DNA of 64,000 nucleotides from Corynebacterium kalidii (GCF_022869005.1 NZ_JALIEA010000007.1:43110-107109), one strand, 5' to 3'. Positions 28,645 through 37,703 are shown, numbered from the stretch's first letter. The notes: generated from the sequence alone by a model not told the origin. Numbers and translations are program-made.

Positions 28645-29547
28645 ATGCAGATCCGTTTCGTCCTCAAGGAAGCACTCGGCGGGCTGGCCCGCCACGTGAC
28701 CATGACCGTCGCGATGGTCATCACCACCGCCATCTCCCTGGCGCTGCTGGCCACCGGCGTGCTCATCACCAACATGACCGCCGACACCAAGGAGCTCTAC
28801 CTCGACCGCATCGAGGTCATGGTCCAGCTCGACGACGAGATCTCCGCCGATGACCTCGACTGCTCCAGCGAGGCGTGCCGGGACATCCGCGACACCCTCG
28901 ACGCCGACGACGACGTCGAGTCGGTGACCTACCGCAACAAGGACCAGAGCTACCAGCGTTTCGTGGAGCTCTTCGGCGAGTCCGACCCCGTCCTGGTGGA
29001 GCAGACCTCGCGGGACGCCTTCCCCGCGGCGCTGCACGTGCGCCTCGCCGACCCGTTGGACACCAGCCCCATCGACGAGATCGCCGAGAAGCCGGGCGTG
29101 TCGACGATCGTCGACCAGCAGGACGACCTGCGCGGGGCGACGCAGAACCTCGACGCGGTACGTAACGCCAGCTTCGTGCTCGCCGCCGTCCAGGCCGTCG
29201 CCGCCGTCTTCCTGATCATGAACATGGTGCAGCTCGCGGCGTACTCCCGACGGCAGGAGACCAGCATCATGCGCATGGTGGGTGCGACCCGGTGGTACAC
29301 CCAGGCGCCGTTCATCCTCGAGGCCGTGTTCGCCTCGCTCATCGGTTCGCTGCTGTCGGTCGGCGCGCTGCTGCTGGGCAAGACCTTCCTGCTGGACCAG
29401 GCGCTCGGTTCCCTGTACGACGCGAACCTCATAGCCAGGATCACCGGGGCGGACATCTGGCTGGTGTCGCCGTTCGTCGTCCTGGCGGGGGCGCTCGTCG
29501 CCGGGGTGACTGCGCAGGTCACACTGCGCTGGTACGTGAAGAAGTAA
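28645..29547 (+). CDS. ftsX: Cell-division protein FtsX
   Basis: A 300-residue permease-like protein with one segment at about residues 25-45, an extracytoplasmic domain (about 50-170, with a Cys pair in DCSSEACRDI), and three segments toward the C-terminus, the FtsX layout. NMVQLAAYSRRQETSIMRMVGATRWY is the family's conserved loop. It transmits FtsE ATPase activity to extracellular cell-wall hydrolases such as RipC. It lies 14 bases after ftsE with AGGAAG as ribosome site and is followed by smpB. Confidence 0.94.
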   Translation: MQIRFVLKEALGGLARHVTMTVAMVITTAISLALLATGVLITNMTADTKELYLDRIEVMVQLDDEISADDLDCSSEACRDIRDTLDADDDVESVTYRNKDQSYQRFVELFGESDPVLVEQTSRDAFPAALHVRLADPLDTSPIDEIAEKPGVSTIVDQQDDLRGATQNLDAVRNASFVLAAVQAVAAVFLIMNMVQLAAYSRRQETSIMRMVGATRWYTQAPFILEAVFASLIGSLLSVGALLLGKTFLLDQALGSLYDANLIARITGADIWLVSPFVVLAGALVAGVTAQVTLRWYVKK

Positions 29548-29568
29548 GCGGGTAGACTTCGTCGGGCT

Positions 29569-30120
29569 ATGGCGAAGAAGAGCACACCGGTGGATTCCGG
29601 ACGGAAAAAGGGCGAGAAGGCCGCCAAGTCGGGCAAAGCCGGCACGAAGAACGGCGGCCCGCTGGTTGTCGCCACCAACCGTAAGGCCCGCCACAACTAC
29701 CGCATCCTCGACACCGTCGAGGCCGGTGTCGCCCTCGTCGGTACCGAAGTCAAGGCGCTGCGGCAGGGCAAGGCGTCCCTGGTCGACGCCTTCGCCACCA
29801 TCGACGACGGTGAAGTGTGGCTGCGTAACCTCCACATCCCCGAGTACGCGCAGGGGACGTGGACGAACCACGCGCCCCGCCGGGTGCGGAAACTCCTGCT
29901 CCACCGTGGCGAGATCGACTCGTTGATGGGGAAGGTCCGCGACGGCAACAACACCCTGGTCCCGCTGCAGCTCTACTTCGTCTCCGGGCGTCTGAAGGTG
30001 GAGCTGGCACTGGCCACCGGTAAGCAGGACTACGACAAGCGTCAGGACATCAAACGCCGCACCGAGGAGCGCGAGGCCACCCGTGAGGTCGGCCGGCGGA
30101 TCAAGGGAATACAGGGCTGA
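29569..30120 (+). CDS. smpB: SsrA-binding protein SmpB
   Basis: The 183-residue protein has a basic, Lys/Gly-rich N-terminal extension of about 30 residues before the core [35 protein letters not shown]. The core contains the tmRNA-contact segment and the basic C-terminal tail [17 protein letters not shown] that enters the ribosomal mRNA channel. SmpB carries tmRNA to stalled ribosomes. The tmRNA gene ssrA begins 100 bases downstream. The N-terminal extension is longer than the usual 155-165-residue form. Confidence 0.96.
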   Translation: MAKKSTPVDSGRKKGEKAAKSGKAGTKNGGPLVVATNRKARHNYRILDTVEAGVALVGTEVKALRQGKASLVDAFATIDDGEVWLRNLHIPEYAQGTWTNHAPRRVRKLLLHRGEIDSLMGKVRDGNNTLVPLQLYFVSGRLKVELALATGKQDYDKRQDIKRRTEEREATREVGRRIKGIQG

Positions 30121-30129
30121 GCCGGCGGG

Positions 30130-30159
30130 TTGACCAGGGTAGCTCAACCGCAGTAGGAT
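30130..30159 (+). promoter_or_regulatory. Candidate promoter of ssrA
   Basis: TTGACC (30130-30135) and TAGGAT (30154-30159) are separated by 18 bases. Transcription would start near 30166, giving a leader of about 55 bases that must be processed to the mature 5' end at 30221. Confidence 0.5.
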
Positions 30160-30220
30160 GAGTGATCCTGCCACCGCCGAGCTTTCCGGTGACAGGGATG
30201 CAGGACTGACGAAAGTCACC

Positions 30221-30595
30221 GGGGTCGATCAGGTTTCGACTTCGTGCATTGAGCCAGGGGAAGCGTGCCGGTGCAGGCTGGAGACCACCGTAAGCGTCGC
30301 GGCAACTCATAGGCGCCGAGAAGAACACTCAGCGCGACTACGCCCTCGCTGCCTAATCAGCGACCGCGTGTCTGTCAGCCCGGGTAGGTCCCTGACCCGG
30401 TCACTGGCATCAGCTAAGGGACTTGACGCTGCCGTCCTGTCGTTCGGGCGAGTAGCGGACATTTCAGAGCGACTGGGCTCATCATCCGGGCACGTCCGCA
30501 TGACCCGGAGAGTCGAGCAGAGATGACCGCGGACTGCGCACGGAGAAGCCCTGGCGAGGTCGCGAAGGACCCGGGTTCAATTCCCGGCGGCTCCA
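30221..30595 (+). ncRNA. ssrA: Transfer-messenger RNA (tmRNA)
   Basis: The 5' end GGGGTCG pairs with CGGCTCC near 30588-30594 as the tRNA-like acceptor stem (two G-U pairs), and the T arm GGGTTCAATTCCC is just upstream. The tag frame runs 30315-30353 with stop TAA 30354-30356 and encodes AEKNTQRDYALAA, an actinobacterial degradation tag ending in ALAA. The CCA is not encoded (ACTA at the end). tmRNA with SmpB rescues stalled ribosomes and marks the peptide for proteolysis. Confidence 0.96.
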
Positions 30596-30607
30596 CTACA
30601 GGCACTT

Positions 30608-30634
30608 CCCCCGGTCACGCCGACCGGGGGTTTT
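30608..30634 (+). terminator. Rho-independent terminator of ssrA
   Basis: A 9-bp perfect stem CCCCCGGTC/GACCGGGGG with loop ACGCC, followed by TTTT, begins 12 bases after the tmRNA 3' end. Confidence 0.92.
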
Positions 30635-30978
30635 GTCTGTCTGCGCAGGTGACAGGGGTGTTCTGTGCTGGACCAGGCAGCGGCAAATGGACGCCGTCAG
30701 TACCCTGTGCTGCCACGTCGTTGCCGCGGTGAGGCTTTCGTTGTCATGACATGACGCGCCCTGGGGGCAGGGCATTGCTTTATATAGCGCCCTTTGGGGC
30801 AGAGGGGCATTTCGGTCGGTACCCGACGCCGTTCCAACAGTGCCGTGGAGTTGGTCGAGCGTCGGGGTGGAGCAGCGTGGCCGGTTGTTCAGGGTTCAAG
30901 AGTCCCGCGAGGGACGGGACCGCCTATAATCTCTCCTGTTGTTTCATGTCGGGTCAGTAAACATCCCCAGGAGTATTC
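30635..30978 (+). other. Non-coding stretch between ssrA and the cutinase-like gene
   Basis: These 344 bases hold no convincing gene. They contain an AT-rich patch TTTATATAG near 30779 and a segment at about 30863-30930 with GGGGTGGAGCAGC and GGGTTCAAG that recalls parts of initiator tRNA but does not fold as one. The end carries the ribosome site CAGGAG for the cutinase-like gene. The 3' flank of ssrA is a common integration site for islands, but I see no integrase or repeated ssrA 3' end. Confidence 0.5.
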
Positions 30979-31878
30979 GTGCGCCTCACACGCCGTCACT
31001 GTTCCACCCGCCGTTCCGGTCTCCGTCCCCTCGTCAGTGTTGCAGCGGCAGCGCTCGCGCTGGCTGTCGTCGGTGCGCCGGCCGCTGCCGCCGTCGGTTT
31101 CTCCACCGGCGTCGTGGCCACGCCCGCGATCCCGCGGTGCGAGCCGGACATCGTGGTCATCGTCCCCGGTGGCGGCCAGTCGATGCCGGGGCTCCCGGAC
31201 AACCTGCCTGTCGGTGCCTACACCTCGGACTTGGGCGCGCGGCTCGAGAAGTTCGGGACCTCCACGACGAGGACGGTCGGCTACAACACGGTGCCGTTCG
31301 TCTCCATGGCGTACACCGACAGCCAGGCGGACGGCATCGCCAAGACCCGTCAGCTCATCGCCCGTACGGCAGCCCAGTGCCCGTCGTCGACGATCAGCCT
31401 CACCGGTTACTCCCTCGGGGCGGACGTGGCCTCGCGCGTCGCCGCCGACATCGGCCATGGTCGCGGGCCGATCAGCGCGGACAGGTTCGGGTCCGCCGCG
31501 GTGATCTCCAGTCCCAACCGTGGGGCGGATTCCGTGGAAGGTGGGTCGGCCCGTGGTGGAGAGGGGGTCTTCGGGGCGCTCCCCGGTGGCTACGGTGAGC
31601 TCGCCGGGCGGGTCATGGACATCTGTGACCGCAACGACTACATCTGCAACTCCGATGAGCGCACGCGGAACACGCGGAGCCACGCCGACGAGCTCACTGA
31701 GATGACCGCCGTCGACCAGGCGGCGACGGGCAGTTCCGATGTCCGCGGGGCCGAGAGCAGGAGCATGGTCACCGAGGTTCCCTTCGGTCTCGTCCCGGGC
31801 CAGTATGCGCATGTCGCGAGCTACGCTGGACATGGCGGGGTGAATCCTGCGTACGGGTTCCTGCGAAGTAACTTCTGA
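30979..31878 (+). CDS. Secreted cutinase-family serine esterase
   Basis: A 299-residue protein with a Sec signal (RR near residue 10, hydrophobic stretch about 20-38, AAA-like cleavage region). The catalytic Ser lies in GYSLGADV near residue 150 (G-x-S-x-G), and there is a later Asp in MDICDRNDYIC with paired cysteines and a candidate His in RSHADEL, the cutinase arrangement. Related coryneform proteins act at the cell envelope as esterases, some on mycolate or other lipids. GTG 30979 follows CAGGAG. It has no close neighbour in the same operon. Confidence 0.78.
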   Translation: MRLTRRHCSTRRSGLRPLVSVAAAALALAVVGAPAAAAVGFSTGVVATPAIPRCEPDIVVIVPGGGQSMPGLPDNLPVGAYTSDLGARLEKFGTSTTRTVGYNTVPFVSMAYTDSQADGIAKTRQLIARTAAQCPSSTISLTGYSLGADVASRVAADIGHGRGPISADRFGSAAVISSPNRGADSVEGGSARGGEGVFGALPGGYGELAGRVMDICDRNDYICNSDERTRNTRSHADELTEMTAVDQAATGSSDVRGAESRSMVTEVPFGLVPGQYAHVASYAGHGGVNPAYGFLRSNF

Positions 31879-31991
31879 GTCGCGTTCCCTCCGCGTCCGT
31901 ACCTCGTCTGCCCGCTTCCGGGGGTTGGAGCGGTGTGTCGGCGCGCTGCGCCGGTACAGTCTGAGGAACGACGATGGTGAGGAGAGCGATT

Positions 31992-32579
31992 ATGGTGGCC
32001 GAGGCCCGAGGGCGTAGCGCCTACGACCGTGAGACCGTCCTTCGTACATGCGTCGAAGTCTTCAACCGCCGCGGGTACGAGGCCACCAGCATGGGGATGC
32101 TGGCCAAGGAGCTGGGAATCTCGAAGGCGGGGATCTACCACCACGTGACCTCCAAGGAGGAGATCCTCGAGGTGGCGTCCGATCGGGCCCTGGCTGGCCT
32201 GGAGGCAGCACGGCACCGCTGCGAGTCGCTGGAGGGTACCTGGAGCGAGAAGCTGGCGTACCTGCTGCGGGAGTCGGTCCGCCTGGCGATCGACGACCGT
32301 CCCTACGTCGCCCTGTTGCTCCGACTCCGGGGGAATTCGCCGGTCGAACTCGCCGCCCTCGAACGACGACGGGAGCTGACCCGGTTCCTGGAGGACCTGA
32401 TGGTCCGTGCCCAGGAGGCGGGGGAGATCCGCGACGACGTGGACGCCCGCCTCCAGGCGCGACTCCAGCTCGGCATGGTGAACTCCGTGGTGGAGTGGTT
32501 CGTGTCGGGCGGGGCGACGGGCGTGGGGGAGCTGCAGGACAACGTTGTGCAGCTGGTTTTCCGCGGTATCGCCGCGTAG
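31992..32579 (+). CDS. paaR: TetR-family repressor, probable PaaR of the phenylacetate regulon
   Basis: A 195-residue TetR protein. The helix-turn-helix is clear: TVLRTCVEVFNRRGYEATSMGMLAKELGISKAGIYHHVTSKEEIL within the first 60 residues. The C-terminal ligand domain is a plain helical TetR type. It lies directly before paaK and the palindrome there is repeated at other paa promoters, so a phenylacetyl-CoA-responsive PaaR is the best guess. I prefer ATG 31992 (GAGGAGAG eight bases upstream); ATG 31974 is an alternative with its own purine stretch. Confidence 0.82.
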   Translation: MVAEARGRSAYDRETVLRTCVEVFNRRGYEATSMGMLAKELGISKAGIYHHVTSKEEILEVASDRALAGLEAARHRCESLEGTWSEKLAYLLRESVRLAIDDRPYVALLLRLRGNSPVELAALERRRELTRFLEDLMVRAQEAGEIRDDVDARLQARLQLGMVNSVVEWFVSGGATGVGELQDNVVQLVFRGIAA

Positions 32580-32648
32580 GCGCCGGGGAGCCGTCACGTA
32601 GCCGCGCCGTAGCCGTCGCACGCCCGCCAGATAGTTTCGGCCCCGTTA

Positions 32649-32676
32649 GTGACATGGCTCATGTTTTGTGTAGGAT
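32649..32676 (+). promoter_or_regulatory. Candidate paaK promoter
   Basis: GTGACA (32649-32654) and TAGGAT (32671-32676) are 16 bases apart, upstream of the PaaR-like palindrome, so a bound repressor would lie over the transcription start and block RNA polymerase. Confidence 0.45.
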
Positions 32677-32693
32677 AGCGACCATCCCATCTA

Positions 32694-32709
32694 CCGACCG
32701 AACGGTCGG
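32694..32709. promoter_or_regulatory. PaaR-like operator upstream of paaK
   Basis: CCGACCGAACGGTCGG has 7-base arms (CCGACCG/CGGTCGG) around AA. It lies 39 bases before the paaK start and resembles the palindromes at 40306-40323 and 50434-50447. Confidence 0.78.
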
Positions 32710-32748
32710 CAGGTACAGGGCGACCCACTGCGAGAAGAGATGGTGAGC

Positions 32749-34062
32749 ATGACTGCGCTGATCACGAACCGTGCCGCCGGCGGCGGCCCGGAGCTGGACA
32801 TTGAATACGCTTCCCGTGACGAGATCACGGCATTGCAGATCGACCGGACGAAGGCCACGTTACGGCACGTGTACTACAACGTGCCCCATTACCGGAAGGC
32901 CTTCACCGACCTCGGTGTGCACCCGGACGACTTCCGGGAGATGGCGGACTTGGCGAACTACCCCATGACCGAGAAGGAGGATCTCAGGCAGAACTACCCG
33001 TTCGGCATGTTCGCCGTGCCGCAGGAGCAGATCGCCCGTGTCCACGCCTCGTCCGGGACGACGGGACGTCCCACCGTGGTCGGCTACACCCACCGAGACA
33101 TCGAAACGTGGTCGGAGCTGGTGGCCCGGTCACTCCGTGCCGGCGGAATGCGTCCCGGCGACAAGATCCAGGTCGCGTTCGGCTACGGACTGTTCACCGG
33201 CGGCCTCGGCGTGCACTACGGAGTCGAGAAGCTCGGCGCGACGGCGATCCCCACGTCCGGAGGCATGACGGAGCGTCAGGTCCAGATCATCCAGGACTTC
33301 CAGCCCGACGGCATCATGTGTACGCCGTCCTACATGCTCAACATCGTCGACCGGATGGTGAAGGAGGGGATCGACCCCGCGGAGACGTCCATCCGGGCCG
33401 GGATCTTCGGTGCTGAACCGTGGACCGCGGGCATGCGTGACGAACTGGAGAACGTCATGGGCATCACCGCCACCGACATCTACGGGCTGTCGGAGGTGAT
33501 GGGGCCTGGGGTCGCCCAGGAGTGCGTCGAGACCCGCGACGGCCTGACCTTCTGGGAGGACCACTTCTACCCGGAGATCGTCGACCCGGAGACCGGCGAG
33601 CAGTTGCCGGACGGCGAGGTGGGGGAGCTGGTGATCACCTCGTTGACCAAGGAGGCGTTCCCCGTCATCCGCTACCGCACCCACGACCTCACCAGGCTGC
33701 TGCCCGGGACGGCCCGCTCGATGCGTCGTATCGACAAGATCCTCGCCCGCAACGACGACATGATCATCCTGCGCGGCGTCAACTGCTTCCCCTCGCAGTT
33801 CGAGGAGATCATCACCGAGCACACCGACCTGCGGCCCCGCTACCAGTGCGTCCTCGACAGGAAGGGGCGGATGGACACGCTGACCATCAAGGTGGAGGCC
33901 GCCGACGGACTCAGCGAACATCACCGCGACGACGCCGCGGCGTGGCTGAACCGTGAGATCAAGAACCGTATCGGTGTCTCGACGGCCGTCGAGGTCCTCG
34001 CGACGCTGGACACCGGGGAGGGCAAGGCCACGCGGTTGGTCGACAACCGGCCGAAGGCGTAG
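32749..34062 (+). CDS. paaK: Phenylacetate-CoA ligase
   Basis: A 437-residue adenylate-forming enzyme of the PaaK group. The P-loop HASSGTTGRPTVVGYT lies near residue 95; later motifs include GAEPWT, YGLSEVMGPGVAQEC near 240 and the hinge RGVNCFPSQFEE. It activates phenylacetate to phenylacetyl-CoA, the first step of the pathway encoded at 37.7-50.4 kb. I use ATG 32749 (MTALITNRAAGG), with GAAGAG at a better distance, rather than ATG 32740. Transcribed apart from the other paa units but preceded by the shared operator. Confidence 0.95.
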   Translation: MTALITNRAAGGGPELDIEYASRDEITALQIDRTKATLRHVYYNVPHYRKAFTDLGVHPDDFREMADLANYPMTEKEDLRQNYPFGMFAVPQEQIARVHASSGTTGRPTVVGYTHRDIETWSELVARSLRAGGMRPGDKIQVAFGYGLFTGGLGVHYGVEKLGATAIPTSGGMTERQVQIIQDFQPDGIMCTPSYMLNIVDRMVKEGIDPAETSIRAGIFGAEPWTAGMRDELENVMGITATDIYGLSEVMGPGVAQECVETRDGLTFWEDHFYPEIVDPETGEQLPDGEVGELVITSLTKEAFPVIRYRTHDLTRLLPGTARSMRRIDKILARNDDMIILRGVNCFPSQFEEIITEHTDLRPRYQCVLDRKGRMDTLTIKVEAADGLSEHHRDDAAAWLNREIKNRIGVSTAVEVLATLDTGEGKATRLVDNRPKA

Positions 34063-34092
34063 GACGCCGCCTGCTGCAGCCGGACCCCGCCG

Positions 34093-34776
34093 TCACCTGT
34101 TGGCGAACCGCTCCAGGTTCTCGGGGTTGCCGGCCACGATGATCTGGTCGGTGCGGCACAGCACCCGGTCGGAGTGGAAGGGCACCCATGCCCCGTCGGA
34201 CCGGCGTACCGACACCACCCGCACGCCGTACCTCTCCCACAGGCGGTCGATGTCCACCGACGTCCCGACGAGGAGGTCTGGCGGGGTCAGCTTGATCATC
34301 CCGTAGTCCTCGTCGAACTGGGCGAAGTCCTTGAACCGGCCTCCGAGCAGGTGGGCCACGCGGCGTCCGGTGTCACGCTCGGGCCGTACGACGTGGTGGA
34401 CCCCGACCTGTGTCAGGATCCTGGCGTGGGCGTCCGAGTCGGCCTTCGCCCAGATGCTCGGCACCTCCAGTTCGACCAGGTTCGATGCGGTGAGCACCGA
34501 GGACTCCAGGTCCGAGCCGATGCCGACAACCACCCGTTCGACCTCGTGGACGCCGAACTGCACCAGGGTCTCGCGGTCGGTGGTGTCGCCCACCGCGGCG
34601 TCGGTGAGGAAGCCGGAGCACTCCTGCACCGGCCGGGCGTCGGAGTCCATGCCGAGGACCTCGACCCCGTGGCAGGTCAGTTCCTCGGCGAGCGAGGCGC
34701 CGAACCGCCCCAGGCCGAGGACGACGACAGGTGGGAGGTCGATGCGTCCGCGGACGCGGCGTAGTGACTTAACCAA
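34093..34776 (-). CDS. ktrA: Potassium-uptake regulatory subunit KtrA/TrkA (RCK)
   Basis: A 227-residue RCK protein. The NAD-binding Rossmann motif VVVLGLGRFGASLAEEL lies near residue 20 and a second (TrkA-C) domain occupies the last 80 residues (IKLTPPDLLVGTSVD...). RCK subunits form an octameric ring on the membrane subunit and gate K+ flow in response to nucleotides. The likely start is TTG 34776, overlapping the ktrB stop by eight bases. It is convergent with paaK, with 30 bases between the stops. Confidence 0.87.
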   Translation of the reverse strand: MVKSLRRVRGRIDLPPVVVLGLGRFGASLAEELTCHGVEVLGMDSDARPVQECSGFLTDAAVGDTTDRETLVQFGVHEVERVVVGIGSDLESSVLTASNLVELEVPSIWAKADSDAHARILTQVGVHHVVRPERDTGRRVAHLLGGRFKDFAQFDEDYGMIKLTPPDLLVGTSVDIDRLWERYGVRVVSVRRSDGAWVPFHSDRVLCRTDQIIVAGNPENLERFANR

Positions 34777-36163
34777 TGAAGGGCCTCTCTTCCGGGTAGG
34801 TGAAACGACGTGCGCTGTTTCTCGCGGCGAGTGCGACGACGAGGGTGACCGGGCCTATCCTGCCCAGGTACATCAACGCGCACAGCACCAGCTGCGAGGC
34901 GGTGCCCAGGTCTGCGGTGATGCCGGTGGACAGTCCGACGGTCGCGAACGCGGAGACGACCTCGAAGGTCACCTGGTCGCCGGTGAACTGCGGCTCGAGC
35001 AGACGCACCGTCCCGACGGCGGCGACGACGAGTGCCACGCTCACCGCGGCGACCGTCAGCGCCTGGCGGACGACGGGTTGGCTGATGCTCCGGTGGCCGA
35101 TGGTGGCGACACGTTGGCCCCTGACTTCGGCGACGATCGCGGCGACGAGCACCGCGACGGTGGTGATCTTGACGCCGCCGGCGGTACCGGCGGAACCGCC
35201 GCCGATGAACATCAGCAGGTCCGTCCCCATCAGGGTCACGGGGTGGAACTCGCCGTAGTCCAGGGAGTTGAATCCGGCGGTGCGTGGGGTCACCCCCTGG
35301 AAGAACGCGGCGAGGAGCCTGGTGCCTGTCGGCAGACCCGCCAGGGTGTTGTTCCACTCCAGGGCGGCGACCATGCCCACGCCGGCGACGACGAGGACCG
35401 CCGTCCCGGTCACCGTGACCCGCGTCGTGACCGACAGTCTCCGCAGGCGGTACGGGGTCCGTCGGACCGTCGCACGGAGGCGTCCCCACAGTTCGGCGAT
35501 CACCGGGAAGCCGAGACCGCCGAGCATCAGGGCGGCGGCCAACGGCAGGATGATCCAGGCGTCGCCGACGTAGGGGACCAGGCTGTCGCTGCGCAGTCCG
35601 AACCCGGCGTTGTTGAAGGCGGACACCGCGTGGAACAGGCCTTCCCAGCATGCCCGGGGCAGCGGCATGCCGTAGGCCGAGGCGAACCTGGCCGCCGTGA
35701 TCACCGTGACCGTCGCCTCGCACACGACGGTGATCAGCAGGGTCGCCAGCACTGTGCGGCCGATGTCGCCGGTGTTCAGCGAGCGGTTCTCGGCGCGGGT
35801 GAAGAGCCGGGAGCGTAGTCCGATGCGACCGGTGAGCAGCATGCCGGCCAGGGACGTCACGCTCATGATGCCGAAGCCGCCGATCTGGATGAGGGACAGG
35901 ATGACGACCTGCCCGAGACCGCTCCAGTGCGAACCGGTGTCGACCACGACCAGTCCGGTCATCGTGACGGCGGAGGTGACGGTGAACAACGACGACACCA
36001 GGTCCGTCCCGTCGCCGGACGAGGACGCCACGGGCAGGCTCAGCACCACCGTGCCGACGGCGATGAGCGCGAGGAATCCGACGGCGACTGCCTGGGCCGG
36101 AGAGAGTCTGACCTGCGGTATCCGCAGGTCACGAACGTGTCGACGGGGACGACTGAATTCCAC
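34769..36163 (-). CDS. ktrB: Potassium-uptake membrane subunit KtrB/TrkH
   Basis: A 464-residue channel-like transporter with four M1-P-M2 repeats. The pore loops carry the filter glycines: SAVTMTGLVVVD (about residue 65), SAFNNAGFGL (about 185), GVTPRTAGFNSLD (about 290) and FATVGLSTG (about 400). The TrkH/KtrB family moves K+ (sometimes with Na+). It precedes ktrA with an 8-base overlap. The pair lies among phenylacetate genes without an obvious functional link. Confidence 0.92.
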   Translation of the reverse strand: MEFSRPRRHVRDLRIPQVRLSPAQAVAVGFLALIAVGTVVLSLPVASSSGDGTDLVSSLFTVTSAVTMTGLVVVDTGSHWSGLGQVVILSLIQIGGFGIMSVTSLAGMLLTGRIGLRSRLFTRAENRSLNTGDIGRTVLATLLITVVCEATVTVITAARFASAYGMPLPRACWEGLFHAVSAFNNAGFGLRSDSLVPYVGDAWIILPLAAALMLGGLGFPVIAELWGRLRATVRRTPYRLRRLSVTTRVTVTGTAVLVVAGVGMVAALEWNNTLAGLPTGTRLLAAFFQGVTPRTAGFNSLDYGEFHPVTLMGTDLLMFIGGGSAGTAGGVKITTVAVLVAAIVAEVRGQRVATIGHRSISQPVVRQALTVAAVSVALVVAAVGTVRLLEPQFTGDQVTFEVVSAFATVGLSTGITADLGTASQLVLCALMYLGRIGPVTLVVALAARNSARRFTYPEERPFIG

Positions 36164-36245
36164 CGCTATGAGCGTAGTCCTGTGGGACGGTCTTTGGCCA
36201 GAGCCTGTCTGGGGCCGGTGTGGCCCGGTGTGGACCGGTGGGCGG

Positions 36246-37619
36246 TCACACCCGCAGGTCGCCCTTCTCGACGGACTTCGGGACGGCCCAGGCTGCCACG
36301 AAGGAGATGACGCACACGACCGCCAGGTACAGGCCGATCGTCCACGACCGGCCGGTCGAGTCGAGCAGCAGCTGGGCGATCAACGGTGCGAACGCCCCGC
36401 CGATGACCGAGCCGATCGCGTAGCCGATGGAGGTGCCGGAGTAGCGGACGCCGGCGGGGAACATCTCGGCGTACAGGGCCGGCTGGGGTGCGTAGCACGG
36501 TCCCAGCGCCATACCCAGGATCACCACGGCGAGGATGAACATGCCGGTGTCGCCGGTGTCGATCAGCGACCACATCGGAATCAGCCAGGCGATCAGCAGC
36601 GCGTAGCCGACCATGAAGGTCACGCGCCGTCCGATCCGGTCGGACATCCAGCCGCCGAGGAAGGTGAAGACCAGCCACACGGCGCCGCCGCACAGGGCGA
36701 CGACCAGTGTGGCGGTCTTCGTCATCCCCAGTTCGGCGGTCCCGTAGGACGAGAAGAAGGCGATGATCATGTAGCCCACTGCGTTGGTGCCGGCGAAGAT
36801 CAGGGCGGCCAGGACGACACCGCGCCAGTGGTACCGGAACAGTGAGCTCAGGGGCGCGGACGCCTCCTTCTTGCGGGCCTGCATCTCCACGAACACGGGG
36901 GACTCGTCGACGGCCCGGCGGATCACGTACCCGGTGAGGATCAGGATGATCGAGGAGAGGAACGGGATGCGCCATCCCCAGGAGAGGAAGGCCTCGTCGG
37001 ACATGGAGCTGGTCAGCACCATCATGAAGGTGGTCGCGAGGATGAGGCCGAGCGGCACGCCGATCTGCGGGTAGGCGCCGAACCAGCCACGCTTCTCCCG
37101 TGGCGCGTGTTCGACGGCCATCAGGGCGGCGCCGCCCCATTCGCCGCCGGCGGACAGTCCCTGGAGGATGCGGAGCAGCACGAGCAGGATCGGCGCGCCG
37201 ACACCGATGGAGGCGTAGGTGGGGAGGAGGCCGATCAGGGCGGTGGCGAGTCCCATCCCGACGAGGGTGAGGACGAGCAGGAGTTTGCGCCCGTAGCGGT
37301 CGCCCAGGTGGCCGGCGATCACGGCGCCGAGGGGGCGGAACAGGAAACTGATGCCCAGTGACGCCCAGGAGAAGATCTGGGCGAGGGTGCTCTGGGACCC
37401 GACGGGTTCGAAGAACAGGGGTGCGAAGACGAAGGCCGCGGCCTGGGCGTAGATGAAGAAGTCGTACCACTCGATGGTGGTGCCGACCATCGTGCCGGCG
37501 AGGACCCGGCGTTCCTCGCGACGGCGCTCGGGTGAGCGGAGGTCGGTGGGGCCGTCGGCGGGACGTCCGGTGTCGGTGGGTTCGGGCGCGGGCGTTGCGC
37601 CCGGGGTGAGTGTAGTCAC
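36246..37619 (-). CDS. MHS-type major facilitator (metabolite:H+ symporter)
   Basis: A 457-residue 12-segment MFS protein with the MHS signature GTTIEWYDFFIYAQAAAF near residue 45, motif A DRYGRKLLLVLTLVGMG in the loop after segment 2, and LRILQGLSAGGEWGGAA. MHS proteins carry small organic acids and betaines (ProP, KgtP, ShiA, benzoate-type). Lying 84 bases after paaI on the same strand, it may import phenylacetate or a related acid, but that is inference. The start is GTG 37619 with GAGTCCCC weakly placed upstream. Three decamer repeats lie in its leader. Confidence 0.85.
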   Translation of the reverse strand: MTTLTPGATPAPEPTDTGRPADGPTDLRSPERRREERRVLAGTMVGTTIEWYDFFIYAQAAAFVFAPLFFEPVGSQSTLAQIFSWASLGISFLFRPLGAVIAGHLGDRYGRKLLLVLTLVGMGLATALIGLLPTYASIGVGAPILLVLLRILQGLSAGGEWGGAALMAVEHAPREKRGWFGAYPQIGVPLGLILATTFMMVLTSSMSDEAFLSWGWRIPFLSSIILILTGYVIRRAVDESPVFVEMQARKKEASAPLSSLFRYHWRGVVLAALIFAGTNAVGYMIIAFFSSYGTAELGMTKTATLVVALCGGAVWLVFTFLGGWMSDRIGRRVTFMVGYALLIAWLIPMWSLIDTGDTGMFILAVVILGMALGPCYAPQPALYAEMFPAGVRYSGTSIGYAIGSVIGGAFAPLIAQLLLDSTGRSWTIGLYLAVVCVISFVAAWAVPKSVEKGDLRV

Positions 37620-37665
37620 GGGGGACTCCAGGGGGATTCGGTGGAGAGCAGGTGTGAACAGCTAT

Positions 37666-37696
37666 GACAGGTACAGACAGGTACAGACAGGTACAG
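37666..37696 (-). repeat. Three tandem decamers upstream of the MHS transporter gene
   Basis: GACAGGTACA is repeated three times in perfect register at 37666, 37676 and 37686, one helical turn per unit. The array occupies the short gap between paaI and the MHS gene, 47 bases before its start codon. Confidence 0.95.
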
Positions 37697-37703
37697 CCGG
37701 GGG

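Noticed and set aside
30863..30930. tRNA-like segment (GGGGTGGAGCAGC and GGGTTCAAG) downstream of ssrA
   Set aside because: The D-arm text recalls initiator tRNA but no anticodon stem or acceptor stem can be formed and the T stem pairs over only three bases.
30600..30978. Integration site at the 3' end of ssrA
   Set aside because: No integrase, phage gene or second copy of the ssrA 3' end is visible in the window.
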